A stretch of 37,244 bases of DNA. Source: Deltaproteobacteria bacterium (GTDB lineage Bacteria > Bdellovibrionota_C > UBA2361 > OMII01). The notes beneath the pieces are model-generated. The model was not told the DNA's origin, did not search any database, and saw only the letters and a list, made by a program, of their open reading frames with translations. The stretch lies in contig CANIHJ010000013.1 in NCBI GenBank assembly GCA_947467385.1, positions 1-37,244 of the forward strand. The letters are read 5' to 3'. Of this stretch, positions 1-8,141 are shown in pieces. A program made the translations under genes and the position numbers. Positions within the stretch are counted from its first letter, which is position 1; each line of letters begins with the position of its first letter.

Positions 1-120
1 ATGTCGCTGCAGCTGCGGTACCTGGAAACTCTCAAGCAGATCGCAGCGGAGAACAGCTCTACGATACTGTTTCCAATGCCAATAAACCTCCTTGATGCGT
101 TCTCAAAGCCAAAAAGCTAG
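1..120 (+). CDS. SPFH/stomatin-like (slipin) protein, C-terminal fragment
   Basis: The window opens inside this gene. Frame 1 is open from base 1 to a TAG at 118-120 and encodes 39 residues. The segment LRYLETLKQIAAENSSTILF followed by PMPINLL closely resembles the C-terminal end of slipin-type SPFH/band-7 proteins, where a 'QLRYLQTL..IA.EKNSTI.FP.PI' ending is typical. Such proteins are membrane-anchored oligomeric scaffolds. The membrane anchor and the SPFH domain would lie left of the window. The ATG at base 1 is an internal Met, not the start. The gene ends 20 bases before queA on the same strand, so co-transcription is possible. The family call rests on a short segment. Confidence 0.72.
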   Translation: MSLQLRYLETLKQIAAENSSTILFPMPINLLDAFSKPKS

Positions 121-140
121 GGCTTTTAGGCAGTGCCGGC

Positions 141-1184
141 ATGGATGACGCGCTCGTTCCATACACGTATGACCTCCCGCGAGACCGCATAGCGCAGCGG
201 CCTGCGCATCCGCCTGAGTCGGCCCGAATGCTTGTCGTCGACAGGCGCAGCGGAGAGGTGCAGCACTCGGATTTCTCACGCATCGCCTGCTTCCTGCGGC
301 GGGGAGACCACCTCGTCTTTAACGAGACAAAGGTTCTCCCGGCACGGCTCTTCGGAGCGCTTGCCTCGCAGCCTGGAAGCGAGGTGGATGTGCTGCTCGT
401 TGAGCAGCAGGGGCCGCAGCGCTGGCTGTGCCTCGGGCGGCCGCTGCGCAAGATAAAAGCCGAGGGCCGCCTCGTCTTTGGGGACAAGCTTCGGGCCGTG
501 GTTGTGCCCTCAGGGCACGTTGATCGGGTAGTGCTCGATTTTGAGGCGTGCGACGGCAGCTCGTCGGTAGCCGGTCTCATGCACGAAGTTGGTACGATGC
601 CGATCCCACCGTACATCCGGTCTGGTCACGGCGACGAGCAGGACCGAAAGGATTACCAGAGCGTCTTTGCGCGGCATGAGGGGTCTATCGCCGCCCCAAC
701 TGCATCGCTCCATTTTACGGAATCTCTCGTGGCGCAGCTCCGCACTGATCCTGGCGCTGACGTGTCAACGGTGACGCTCCACGTCGGGACGGCGAGTTTC
801 CAGCCGGTGCTGATGGATGGCGCGCTACGGGCACCGGCTCGGGAGCATTTTGAAGTGCGAGGAGAGGTGCTACAGGGCCTCAAAGAGAGCAAGGCGCGGG
901 GGCACCGAGTCATTGCGGTGGGCACAACGGTAACCCGGGCGCTTGAGACGGCGGCCGGCTCCTCGTCATCCATTGAAAAGGGTGGCACGGAGCTCTTTAT
1001 TAAGCCTGGTTTTGAGTTTACGTTGGTGGACGTCTTGGTGACGAATTTTCATCAGCCGGGAACGACACACCTGCTGCTGGTCGAAGCGCTGCTGGGAAGG
1101 TCGTTGGTAGCGAAGTGCTACGAGGAGGCGCTCCGCGAGGGATATCGCTTCCTTAGTTACGGAGACGGAATGTTGATACTATGA
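141..1184 (+). CDS. queA: S-adenosylmethionine:tRNA ribosyltransferase-isomerase QueA
   Basis: QueA transfers and isomerises the ribosyl moiety of S-adenosylmethionine onto preQ1-modified tRNA, making epoxyqueuosine in the wobble position of GUN tRNAs. The 347-residue product is the usual family length. Visible family motifs run in order: FNETKVLPARL near residue 60, GTMPIPPYI, the block DYQSVFARHEGSIAAPTASL, VGTASFQPV, VGTTVTRALE, NFHQPGTTHL and the C-terminal YRFLSYGDGMLIL. The ATG at 141 gives the expected N-terminus (YDLPRDRIAQ.P); the ribosome binding site before it is weak. Its last four bases, ATGA, overlap the start of tgt, which acts just before QueA in the same pathway, so translational coupling is likely. 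Confidence 0.97.
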   Translation: MDDALVPYTYDLPRDRIAQRPAHPPESARMLVVDRRSGEVQHSDFSRIACFLRRGDHLVFNETKVLPARLFGALASQPGSEVDVLLVEQQGPQRWLCLGRPLRKIKAEGRLVFGDKLRAVVVPSGHVDRVVLDFEACDGSSSVAGLMHEVGTMPIPPYIRSGHGDEQDRKDYQSVFARHEGSIAAPTASLHFTESLVAQLRTDPGADVSTVTLHVGTASFQPVLMDGALRAPAREHFEVRGEVLQGLKESKARGHRVIAVGTTVTRALETAAGSSSSIEKGGTELFIKPGFEFTLVDVLVTNFHQPGTTHLLLVEALLGRSLVAKCYEEALREGYRFLSYGDGMLIL

Positions 1185-2311
1185 GCAGCCGGTACACCCT
1201 GATTAAGCGCGTCGGCAAAGCGCGGAGAGGATCGTTTCGCGCGCGGAGCGGAGAGTTTCAGACACCGACCTTCATGCCGGTCGGCACGAAGGCATCCGTG
1301 AAAGGTGTCGATGTCGAGAGGCTCGCTGAGTGCGGAGCCTCGGTTATGCTCGTGAACACGTACCACCTTTGGCTCCGTCCTGGCGCAGATCGCATCAGCC
1401 GGCTGGGAGGCATTCACGCCTTCACTGGATGGAAGGGGCCCATCCTGAGCGACTCGGGCGGCTTCCAGGTGTTCAGCCTCAAGGGAATGCGCGCGCTCTC
1501 GGAGCAGGGAGTGGAGTTTCGCTCGCACCTCGACGGTTCAAAGCAGTTTCTCTCTCCGGAGGTCTCGATCGGTGTTCAGCAGACCTTAGGCGTGGACATT
1601 GCGATGGTACTCGATGAGTGCCCAGCAAGCGACATAAGCAGGGATGAGTTTGAGCGCTCGCTTGACCTGACTTTTCGCTGGGCGAAGCGGTCTCTAGATG
1701 CGCGAACTGATCCTGAGATGTGCATGTTCGGGATTACGCAGGGCGGATGCCACCGAGAGCTCCGCACGAGGGCGGCGCAGCAGATATCGAGCTTGCCTTT
1801 CGACGGCTTCGCCATCGGGGGCCTGAGTGTCGGTGAGCCGAAAGCGTCTATGTATGAGGTGCTCAGTTACCATGTGGATCAGCTCCCGGCCGATCACATC
1901 CATTACCTTATGGGCGTGGGCACGCCTGAGGACATTATCGAGGCGGTGTCTCAGGGAGTGGACATATTCGACTGCGTCATGCCCACGCGCTCGGGTCGCT
2001 TTGGGCGCGTTTTCATCGACAGCGATCCTCCCTTCATAAACATCAAGAACGCCCGATTCGCTGAAGACACACGTCCGCTTGATGCGGGGTGTGCTTGTGT
2101 TGCGTGCCGGAGGTACACTCGAGCCTACGTTCACCACCTCTTTAAGGTGGGCGAGATGCTCGGCCCGCAGCTTGCCAGCATCCACAACCTGGCCCACTAT
2201 CTGAGTCTTATGGGCCGCATCCGGGCCTCTATAGAGGACGAAAGCTTTCCGGCGCTCTACGCTTCGCTGAAGGCCCGCTGGGCTTCGCTCGACCTGCATG
2301 AGTTGGCATAA
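1181..2311 (+). CDS. tgt: tRNA-guanine transglycosylase (queuine tRNA-ribosyltransferase)
   Basis: Tgt exchanges guanine-34 of GUN tRNAs for preQ1, the step before QueA. The protein is 376 residues, normal for bacterial Tgt. Seen directly: SDSGGFQVFSL with the general acid/base Asp91, GITQGG near 184-189, FDGFAIGGLSVGEP near 207-220, LMGVGTPEDI, and FDCVMPTRSGRFG carrying the nucleophile Asp264. The zinc site is intact: Cys304, Cys306 and Cys309 plus His335 in IHNLAHY. The start ATG lies inside the queA stop (ATGA). A hairpin with a T-run begins at the stop codon, so queA-tgt probably forms the end of a transcription unit. Confidence 0.97.
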   Translation: MSSRYTLIKRVGKARRGSFRARSGEFQTPTFMPVGTKASVKGVDVERLAECGASVMLVNTYHLWLRPGADRISRLGGIHAFTGWKGPILSDSGGFQVFSLKGMRALSEQGVEFRSHLDGSKQFLSPEVSIGVQQTLGVDIAMVLDECPASDISRDEFERSLDLTFRWAKRSLDARTDPEMCMFGITQGGCHRELRTRAAQQISSLPFDGFAIGGLSVGEPKASMYEVLSYHVDQLPADHIHYLMGVGTPEDIIEAVSQGVDIFDCVMPTRSGRFGRVFIDSDPPFINIKNARFAEDTRPLDAGCACVACRRYTRAYVHHLFKVGEMLGPQLASIHNLAHYLSLMGRIRASIEDESFPALYASLKARWASLDLHELA

Positions 2312-2337
2312 AAATCTCGCCGCTTGGGCGATTTTTC
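2311..2337 (+). terminator. Probable rho-independent terminator after tgt
   Basis: Starting at the last base of the tgt stop codon, the sequence forms a stem AAAAT-(CT bulge)-CGCC / GGCG-ATTTT around a 5-base loop and runs into TTTTTCT. The stem is imperfect because of the two-base bulge, but position and T-run fit termination of the queA-tgt transcript. Confidence 0.5.
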
Positions 2338-2464
2338 TAGGTTCTGAGCCGCTTTTGTGGTGACATTGAAAGATCTCAATCACTGCCATAACGGCGTATG
2401 ACAACGAGCTCTTGATATTGTCCTACGCGGCTGATAAACAACCCCGGCTTTTTCGTTTCTCCCT

Positions 2465-3082
2465 ATGGAATCAGAGTCCTTCCGCTCACGAGTAATGGCG
2501 CTCATTCAAAAGAGCCGCAGGGCGTTGCGCCTGTACAACAGCGCTGGCAGCGCTTCTTTCGTGCGGCTTGAGGGTGCGACGGCAGAGCTGTCGGGTGCGC
2601 AGGTGGCCGAGTGGCGCGAAATAAACGGGCTTCTGCTTCGCAAGCTTACTGAGGCGGCAGACTCGCCCAACACTAAGAAGCTCATTTACGACATCTTTGC
2701 GCTTCGCAACGAGTTCCAGTCCCTGTGGCGTTCCAGCGAGAGCGAGCTCGTCACGTCCCAGCGCGAGCTGATCGCGTGCGCAGAGCGCGGAGACTTCATC
2801 AAGGCTACATCGCTTGCGACTGTGCTGGTGAGCCTCAAGGCGAGGGTTCAGGCCGGGCAGGCGGCTCATCACGAGCTGGACATGCTTATCAAGAAGAGCA
2901 GGGTGGTACGCCCGGCAGCGGAGCTCTCTGAGGATGGCGCAACGGTTCTCTCGACCCTTGAGCTGCTGGATGAGCAGGCGATTGATGAGCTTGCGGATGA
3001 CGGCAAGGATCAGCGCGGTGTACCGCAGCTCAAGCTTGCGGTGGGCGCAGGCAAGGTCATTCCGCTGAAGCGCAAAAGTTAG
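2465..3082 (+). CDS. Hypothetical protein, 205 aa, mostly helical
   Basis: I do not recognise this protein. It has no signal peptide and no clear membrane segment. It is rich in Ala, Leu, Glu and Arg, and long stretches (about residues 1-30, 50-90, 95-135) look alpha-helical, so a cytoplasmic helical-bundle or coiled-coil protein is plausible. The C-terminus is basic (PLKRKS). Coding support comes from an uninterrupted GC-rich frame in the same orientation as tgt and from the lack of a better frame. No good Shine-Dalgarno precedes the ATG at 2465; the ATG at 2495 is an alternative. A loose -35/-10 pair (TTGATA at 2412, TAAACA at 2435) lies upstream. It stands alone, convergent with the next gene. 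Confidence 0.7.
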   Translation: MESESFRSRVMALIQKSRRALRLYNSAGSASFVRLEGATAELSGAQVAEWREINGLLLRKLTEAADSPNTKKLIYDIFALRNEFQSLWRSSESELVTSQRELIACAERGDFIKATSLATVLVSLKARVQAGQAAHHELDMLIKKSRVVRPAAELSEDGATVLSTLELLDEQAIDELADDGKDQRGVPQLKLAVGAGKVIPLKRKS

Positions 3083-3103
3083 CGCTCGTTCGATACACGC
3101 TAG

Positions 3104-3171
3104 GTCTTTGGCGATTCACTCGATGTCTTTGGCGACTCCCGCTAGGTTTCTGGCGACAAAGTTTTTGGCGC
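3104..3171. repeat. Four degenerate short direct repeats (GTCTTTGGCGA type)
   Basis: Between two convergent genes the motif GTCTTTGGCGA occurs at 3104 and 3125, then as GTTTCTGGCGA at 3146 and GTTTTTGGCGC at 3161, a spacing of 21, 21 and 15 bases. There is no hairpin. The repeats could be a small tandem duplication or a protein binding array. Confidence 0.5.
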
Positions 3172-3200
3172 ACACGTTTTTTCGGGGTGCTTTAGGAGCG

Positions 3201-3740
3201 CTACCCGACCTGGGTGAGCACTCGCACCGGCGCGCCCGTAAATGCCGACACTACTGGCACCGGCCCAGGGCCGAAGGTGCGATCGATAAGTGTAGCCCAA
3301 CACAGGACTGGAATGCCCTTGAGCGTGGCGCGCGTGTGCGCTTCAAGGCTGGATCGGGCAGTCGTGATTACGTCCGTGACGAGTATCGCAGAATGGCCCT
3401 TGTACTTCTCGCCGTGGCCGTTTGACATCTTGCTCTCAAGGTACTGCTCAAGCGGGACATCCTTGCCCTTGTTGTAGAGCTCCGAGTAGACGGCACAGAG
3501 GCGCTCCGCAAAGAACGAATAACCTCCCGGCAGCTTCAGAAAAAGCTGGGGCTTGCTCGGGGACACGACGTTCTTAATACGCTCCGCGACGTATTCCGCG
3601 CACGCATCCAGATCAGCATCGCTCAGGTCGCCAACCCGATAGAAGATGCGGCTTTCGCACCGCCCTCCGATCGGAACCGGCTCCTCGTACTCCTCGGTGA
3701 TGCGGCTAAAGATCTCCTCAAGCTCTTTGATACTGGCCAT
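3201..3740 (-). CDS. Orotate phosphoribosyltransferase-like protein
   Basis: The 179-residue product carries the type I phosphoribosyltransferase PRPP-binding loop VTDVITTARS at 121-130, preceded by a hydrophobic strand (SAIL) and followed by a pattern usual for orotate PRTases (helix, then a hydrophobic strand ending near IDRT). The family transfers 5-phosphoribose from PRPP to a nucleobase. The second acidic residue of the loop is Val here (TDV rather than DDV), as in some orotate-type members. I chose the ATG at 3740 because AGGAAAGAG sits just upstream; a longer reading frame to 3851 adds 37 low-complexity basic residues and lacks support. The gene is monocistronic. It may be PyrE itself or an uncharacterised paralogue; substrate is not determined. 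Confidence 0.72.
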   Translation of the reverse strand: MASIKELEEIFSRITEEYEEPVPIGGRCESRIFYRVGDLSDADLDACAEYVAERIKNVVSPSKPQLFLKLPGGYSFFAERLCAVYSELYNKGKDVPLEQYLESKMSNGHGEKYKGHSAILVTDVITTARSSLEAHTRATLKGIPVLCWATLIDRTFGPGPVPVVSAFTGAPVRVLTQVG

Positions 3741-4070
3741 CTCTTTCCTACGGGTTGTTTTATTCCTAAGCGTCCAAGGACGCGCTCCGAGCGGTCCGCT
3801 GGGCACCTCCAAACGGGTACCGATTCCTTTGCGGCATCGCCATGTCTCCACTCAGGCTGCCTCGTTGCGCATGCTGTTGGCTGCAATGCGCCCTAGAGTC
3901 GGCAGCCCAAGGAGGATACAATAATTATCGTGTCTTAACAGGGGGTTTTATTGGCGGTAGAAGCTGCGCCGGAGCTTAAACATTAGCCCTCGCCGTATAG
4001 CCACGGAAGAGGTAAAAAGCTAGAATCGTCGCTGTTTTAGTCAGAAAAATCGCGAAGTTCGGTAGTGCCC
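3741..4070. other. Intergenic region between divergent genes
   Basis: About 330 bases separate the divergent phosphoribosyltransferase-like gene and ispG. The stretch is more AT-rich around 3915-4050 and must contain both promoters, but I see no convincing -35/-10 pair. An AAGGAGG at 3909 is not followed by an open frame. No RNA gene was recognised. Confidence 0.5.
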
Positions 4071-5246
4071 ATGGTCGAAAAGTTGTCTCAAATAGGTTCC
4101 TCAGGTCCAAAGATCACCCGCCGCAAGACCCGCTCGGTTCGCGTCGGAGACCTCGTTATCGGGAGTGAGTCGCACATCTCGGTCCAGTCGATGTGCGCAA
4201 CCAAAACGCAGGACATCAAGGCGACGGCTGGCCAGATAGCGCTCCTGCAGGAGCATGGGGCTGACATTATTCGTGTGGCAATCGACAGCCGCCGCGATGT
4301 CGAGGCGCTGGTTGAGCTTCGCAAGGGGACCTCCGCACGGCTCGTGGTCGACCTTCAGGAGAGCTACAAGCTGGCAAAGAGCGTCGCGCCGTACGTTCAA
4401 AAGATTCGATATAACCCGGGGCATCTCTACCACCATGAGAAGGACACGCCGGTTTTCGAGAAGGTGAAGTACATCGTGGGGGTGGCCCGTGAGCATGACC
4501 TGGCGTTGCGCGTTGGAGTTAATTTCGGCTCGCTAGACCCGGCTCAGGCCGCGTCGGGCCAGGACCGCTTCGACGTAGCACTCGAGTCGGCGCGCGAGCA
4601 CATCGGCTACCTCGAGGATTTGGGGTTCACCAACTACGTCGTGTCGCTCAAGAGCTCGGACCCGAATGATGTGATGGATATCAACCTGCGATTCTCTAAA
4701 CAGTTTCCGGAGATACCGCTGCACCTCGGCGTGACAGAAGCAGGGATGCTTCCGTTGGGCGAAATAAAGACCCGCGTTGCTTTTGAGAACCTTTTAGCGC
4801 AGGGCATCGGCGACACGCTGCGCGTGTCGCTCACCCTTCCGTATGCGGAGAAGTTTCAGGAGGTGCTCGTCGCCAAGAAGATAATTGCCGACGTGAATGC
4901 CGGGCGATTCCGCTCGGTGCCGCGATTTGAGCATGACGGACTCAACATCATCTCGTGCCCATCGTGCTCACGGGTTGAGAATGAGGCTTTTGTTGATCTC
5001 GCCCAGCAGGTTCGGGCCATGACGCAGGAGTTTGCCGACAAGAAGCTTACGATCGCTGTAATGGGCTGCCGAGTTAACGGCCCAGGCGAAACAGATGACG
5101 CGGATCTGGGGCTGTGGTGTGCCCCGACCCACGTGAACCTCAAGCGCGGCAAGGAGCTCCTGGGGCAGTTCTCGTACGACGAGATCATTCCCCGGCTGAA
5201 GGCCGAGATAGATGCGGTGCTCTCGTCTAGGCCGAGCCAGGCATAA
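4071..5246 (+). CDS. ispG: 4-hydroxy-3-methylbut-2-enyl diphosphate synthase IspG (GcpE)
   Basis: IspG reductively converts methylerythritol cyclodiphosphate to HMBPP, the penultimate step of the MEP isoprenoid pathway, using a [4Fe-4S] cluster. The 391-residue protein has the two-domain bacterial form: a TIM barrel beginning with VGDLVIGS and ISVQSMC, and a C-terminal cluster domain. The cluster ligands are visible: Cys296 and Cys299 in ISCPSCSR, Cys333 in [11 protein letters not shown] and Glu340. Barrel motifs [20 protein letters not shown] and LHLGVTEAG are also present. The ATG at 4071 is chosen; an in-frame GTG at 4065 adds two residues and cannot be excluded. No strong ribosome binding site precedes either. 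The next gene follows after 22 bases. Confidence 0.96.
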   Translation: MVEKLSQIGSSGPKITRRKTRSVRVGDLVIGSESHISVQSMCATKTQDIKATAGQIALLQEHGADIIRVAIDSRRDVEALVELRKGTSARLVVDLQESYKLAKSVAPYVQKIRYNPGHLYHHEKDTPVFEKVKYIVGVAREHDLALRVGVNFGSLDPAQAASGQDRFDVALESAREHIGYLEDLGFTNYVVSLKSSDPNDVMDINLRFSKQFPEIPLHLGVTEAGMLPLGEIKTRVAFENLLAQGIGDTLRVSLTLPYAEKFQEVLVAKKIIADVNAGRFRSVPRFEHDGLNIISCPSCSRVENEAFVDLAQQVRAMTQEFADKKLTIAVMGCRVNGPGETDDADLGLWCAPTHVNLKRGKELLGQFSYDEIIPRLKAEIDAVLSSRPSQA

Positions 5247-5268
5247 CTGATATCGCGAGAGGCTTCGT

Positions 5269-7563
5269 ATGCGGCTACTGGCTCCTGACGCACTGCGAGA
5301 CGACCAGAGGCAGATGCTCGACTCGTACCGGCCGTGGCTTCCCCCGGGGGCGGTGTGCGTCAACGTGATGGTCGGAACCGAGCCGTGGGATATCCGGCTT
5401 CTTGTGCTTTCCGGAAGCCAGGTTTCGCTCTACCGGTTTTCGCGGCACCTGCCCGAGCTGCGCTGCAGGACGTATGCGGCAGAGCTTGAAGGATTTTCGG
5501 TGCTGCCTGCTTGCTCCATATCCGTTGTGAGCCCTCATCCCGCCGCTCAGTTCCTGGCGGTGCGGCCCTATGAGCAGGCGACTCTCGCCATTGAACTAGA
5601 GAGTGGCGCACGTGAGGCGGGGCCCGGCAACCTGCCCCTTGTCCAGCAGGTGATCCGGTGCGTGCGAGATATGCGTTCTCGAAACTTAGTGCACGGGCAC
5701 CTGTGCCCGGAGAACATCGCATGGGTGCACGGAGAGTTGCGGCTCCTCGATCCTATCTTCGGCGCCGCAAGTGGCGCTACCGGCGGCACGCTAGCGCCGG
5801 AGATTAGCGCCGACCAGGAGCTGTCTCATCCGAGCGACCTGTACGGGCTCGGCGTGGTCCTGCGCGCGTTGCTGGGAACGGCGCTGCCGGAAGAGCAGGG
5901 GCAGGTGCTCAAGCGCCTCCTTCTGCCGTCCCCCAAGCAGCGCCCGTCGCTGGAGGAGGTGGAGGAAGCCTTTGGGGGGCCGTCCAGCGCGAAGGGCGCT
6001 AGCAGCTCCGGCAAGCTCGTAAAACGTCCCTCGGCCTCTGTATCTGACAGCCGTGCGGGCAGGGCTCCGCTTCCGCCCGCGCCAGTTTTCGTCCAGCGCC
6101 GAAGCCCGCTCTTCACGCTATTTCTCTTGGCTGTCCTCGTCGCTGCAGCCGGATATTTCGTGAGGCTTCGGTACCCCAAGGCTTACTTTGCGCTCGCTCG
6201 CAACATTCCGGTCCTCGCCTCGCAGCGAAGCGAGGACTTTGAGAGGGATTGGGAGAGCGGCGACCGTGCTCGGATGCTGACGGTTGCTCGCGCGGCGGTG
6301 CTTGACAACAATCCTGCTGCCGAGAACGCCATAATCGACTCAATCTTGGCGGGTGCAAATCCGCCCGAAACGTCTCCGAGGCTGATGCGGGTTGCATTCA
6401 ACGCCGTGTGGAGGGACTCCCTAGCCAGGGGCGACCAGGAGGCGGTGATCGCCCTGACGGTTGCGCCGATGCTGCGGCAGGGGCTCGACGAGATCCCCCC
6501 ACTGAGCTCTCTGCACCCGGCCGTTGTGTTAGCGGTGGCTGCCGAGATGTCACCGGCAAATCCCGGTGATCCGCTGAAAAAGATTCCGCTTTCAACTTTC
6601 GCCCGCCTTCCGGATGTTGTGGGCGGGGCGTTTCGGCAGCTTGGTGAGCTGGGCGTAAGCTCCGTTGGGTCCCCGGAGGCGATCGGGCTGGCGAGCATCG
6701 TCACCGGAGCTTTTGAGCCCGCCGCATTTGACGCCTTTATCGGCAGCGACAGCAACCCTAAGATCGTTATCGCGAAGGTGGCGATCATTCGGCCGATAAT
6801 CTCAAAAAACGATGCGGCCGCAACGCAGCTCCTCGTGACGCTCCGGGATCGCGGTGGAGAGTTTGGGCAGGTTCTGAGCTGGTTCGATATCGAGGATCTC
6901 GCTAAGTGGTCCCGCTTGCCGAGCCAGGACAAGCTTTCGATCGTGCTCAACCAGCTGCCGAGGGATCTGTCCCAGGCGCAGTACGCAGACCTTCTGACCT
7001 TCCCCCTTCCAGGAGTGCGGGAGCAGGCGGCGGCGGCCCTCAAGCAGCGCTTCTTTAAGGACGCGGACACAAACTTGCTCTTGACGCTCTCGGGAGAGGG
7101 AAATCGCCTGACGCGAGAGCAAACGATAGCTATCGTCTCTGCGCTCACCCTTGAGCCGAGCAAGCAAGTGCCGTTCATCGCCGCGTGGTTTGGCCTCAAG
7201 CCAGCACCCGACACGGTGCTCCTGCTTCTCCTGGCCCGAGGTGGCTACGACAGCACCGACACGTTTAATCTTGAGGCTGCGCGATACTTGCGGCGCTCCC
7301 AGTGGAGCGCCACCACCGACATGCTGAAGCTGCTCGCGCAGCACCCTGAGCCCCTAGCGAGGACCCTTGCATACGTGCGCCTGGACCCCAAAGACGACGA
7401 GCAGCGAAAGATCCTTCAGGCCCGCATATCGGCCGAGAAGGACAAGGGGCTGCTTAAGATGGTAATGGCGAAGCTCTCATCTGACCTGCCCTCTGGGGCG
7501 CCGGCTGCTACTCCAGCGGCTGACCAGCAGCCCCCACCAGCAGCGCCGCCCAAGGGGAAATAA
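5269..7563 (+). CDS. Membrane-anchored protein with a degenerate protein-kinase domain
   Basis: The 764-residue protein has three parts. Residues about 60-236 follow a eukaryotic-type kinase C-lobe: HGHLCPEN at 142-149 where active kinases have HRDLKPxN, LLDPIFG at 159-165 in the DFG position, LAPE at 175-178, SDLYGLGVVLRALL at 189-202 and QRPSLEEVEEAF at 224-235. The catalytic Asp and Lys of the HRD loop are replaced by His144 and Cys146, and no glycine-rich loop is obvious, so a pseudokinase is likely. A proline-rich linker leads to one transmembrane helix at about 280-298, putting the kinase-like part in the cytoplasm. The remaining 460 residues are helical and possibly repeat-like, ending in a Pro/Ala tail. 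It follows ispG by 22 bases and converges with the T4SS operon. Substrate or partner is unknown. Confidence 0.82.
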   Translation: MRLLAPDALRDDQRQMLDSYRPWLPPGAVCVNVMVGTEPWDIRLLVLSGSQVSLYRFSRHLPELRCRTYAAELEGFSVLPACSISVVSPHPAAQFLAVRPYEQATLAIELESGAREAGPGNLPLVQQVIRCVRDMRSRNLVHGHLCPENIAWVHGELRLLDPIFGAASGATGGTLAPEISADQELSHPSDLYGLGVVLRALLGTALPEEQGQVLKRLLLPSPKQRPSLEEVEEAFGGPSSAKGASSSGKLVKRPSASVSDSRAGRAPLPPAPVFVQRRSPLFTLFLLAVLVAAAGYFVRLRYPKAYFALARNIPVLASQRSEDFERDWESGDRARMLTVARAAVLDNNPAAENAIIDSILAGANPPETSPRLMRVAFNAVWRDSLARGDQEAVIALTVAPMLRQGLDEIPPLSSLHPAVVLAVAAEMSPANPGDPLKKIPLSTFARLPDVVGGAFRQLGELGVSSVGSPEAIGLASIVTGAFEPAAFDAFIGSDSNPKIVIAKVAIIRPIISKNDAAATQLLVTLRDRGGEFGQVLSWFDIEDLAKWSRLPSQDKLSIVLNQLPRDLSQAQYADLLTFPLPGVREQAAAALKQRFFKDADTNLLLTLSGEGNRLTREQTIAIVSALTLEPSKQVPFIAAWFGLKPAPDTVLLLLLARGGYDSTDTFNLEAARYLRRSQWSATTDMLKLLAQHPEPLARTLAYVRLDPKDDEQRKILQARISAEKDKGLLKMVMAKLSSDLPSGAPAATPAADQQPPPAAPPKGK

Positions 7564-7592
7564 AAAAAGCCGAGGGATTTCTCCCTCGGCTT
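7562..7592 (-). terminator. Strong rho-independent terminator of the T4SS operon
   Basis: A perfect 10-bp stem AAGCCGAGGG (7567-7576) pairs with CCCTCGGCTT (7583-7592) around a 6-base loop. Read on the minus strand it is followed by a run of seven T, so it ends the minus-strand T4SS transcript 30 bases after the pilin stop. It overlaps the stop of the + strand kinase-like gene and, lacking a T-run in that direction, would act there less efficiently. Confidence 0.9.
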
Positions 7593-7621
7593 CTCCGATA
7601 TCCCACGTTGTGGGGCTACCG

Positions 7622-8026
7622 TTAGTCCTGAATGTTCAGGTCGTTGAAGAACGTCGACATGAACGAGCGGAGGATGAACGCGCCGACGGCGACGATCATC
7701 AAGCTCAGCGCGGCCTTGTACTGGCCGAACGCGGCGCTCATGATCGAGCCGATGCCGGCAGCGGCCATCACCAACGCTCCGAAGCTTCCTTCCAGGTAGG
7801 TAAGAACTGCGTTAACCGCGTTTGCTACCTTCGAGTCGTTGTACTTCGTCTGAGTCATGCTGTTCTGGGCGATGGCGTCGAACGAAAAGCTCAGAGCTAT
7901 AAGTCCGAGACCTGCAACGAACAGCACTGCACGGGCCTGCTTCTCGGTCGGCGCAACGAATGCAGCCGAAACGCGCTGGCAGAGCGCCGTAATCTTGTTA
8001 CTAACAACCGTAATTGACTTTTTCAT
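7622..8026 (-). CDS. TraA/VirB2-like prepilin of the T4SS
   Basis: The 134-residue product has the architecture of F-type prepilins: a long leader with a hydrophobic core (about 32-50) ending in a signal-peptidase-I-like AIA (51-53), then an 81-residue mature part with two hydrophobic segments (about 82-99 and 105-121) separated by a short polar turn GQYK. F TraA has a 51-residue leader and a 70-residue mature pilin with the same two segments. Sequence identity to known pilins is not evident by eye; the call rests on size, topology and position in the cluster. AGAGG sits at proper spacing before the ATG. It is the last gene, set off by 328 bases with its own predicted promoter, and a strong terminator follows. 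Pilins need high expression, which fits. Confidence 0.72.
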   Translation of the reverse strand: MKKSITVVSNKITALCQRVSAAFVAPTEKQARAVLFVAGLGLIALSFSFDAIAQNSMTQTKYNDSKVANAVNAVLTYLEGSFGALVMAAAGIGSIMSAAFGQYKAALSLMIVAVGAFILRSFMSTFFNDLNIQD

Positions 8027-8080
8027 AATACCTCTTTGAATTGCCTAATCTTAATTATCTTTACGTTTCTTTCTTCAAAC

Positions 8081-8097
8081 GGCGCGACTAGCGCGCC
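8081..8097 (-). promoter_or_regulatory. Palindromic hairpin in the pilin mRNA leader
   Basis: GGCGCG at 8081-8086 and CGCGCC at 8092-8097 form a perfect 6-bp GC stem with a 5-base loop. It lies between the predicted transcription start (about 8105) and the pilin ATG at 8026, so the roughly 80-base leader would begin with this hairpin. It could stabilise the pilin mRNA or be an operator. Confidence 0.45.
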
Positions 8098-8112
8098 CCA
8101 GTTTCATTGAAG

Positions 8113-8141
8113 GTTATAGCAGATTCGAACAGGTGTGTTGC
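8113..8141 (-). promoter_or_regulatory. Predicted sigma-70-type promoter for the pilin gene
   Basis: On the minus strand GCAACA (8141-8136) is followed after exactly 17 bases by TATAAC (8118-8113), matching TTGACA in four and TATAAT in five positions. Position and orientation suit independent transcription of the pilin gene. Confidence 0.45.

Noticed and set aside
1694-2404. Open frame of 236 codons on the minus strand
   Set aside because: Antisense to tgt and runs through its terminator hairpin.
3741-3851. N-terminal extension of the phosphoribosyltransferase-like protein
   Set aside because: The extra 37 residues are basic and low in family similarity; AGGAAAGAG before the ATG at 3740 decides the start.
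3909-3915. Perfect AAGGAGG Shine-Dalgarno-like sequence
   Set aside because: No start codon with an open frame follows; stops come within a few codons.
6183-7214. Open frame of 343 codons on the minus strand
   Set aside because: Antisense to the kinase-like protein and rich in Ser/Arg/Ala typical of shadow frames.
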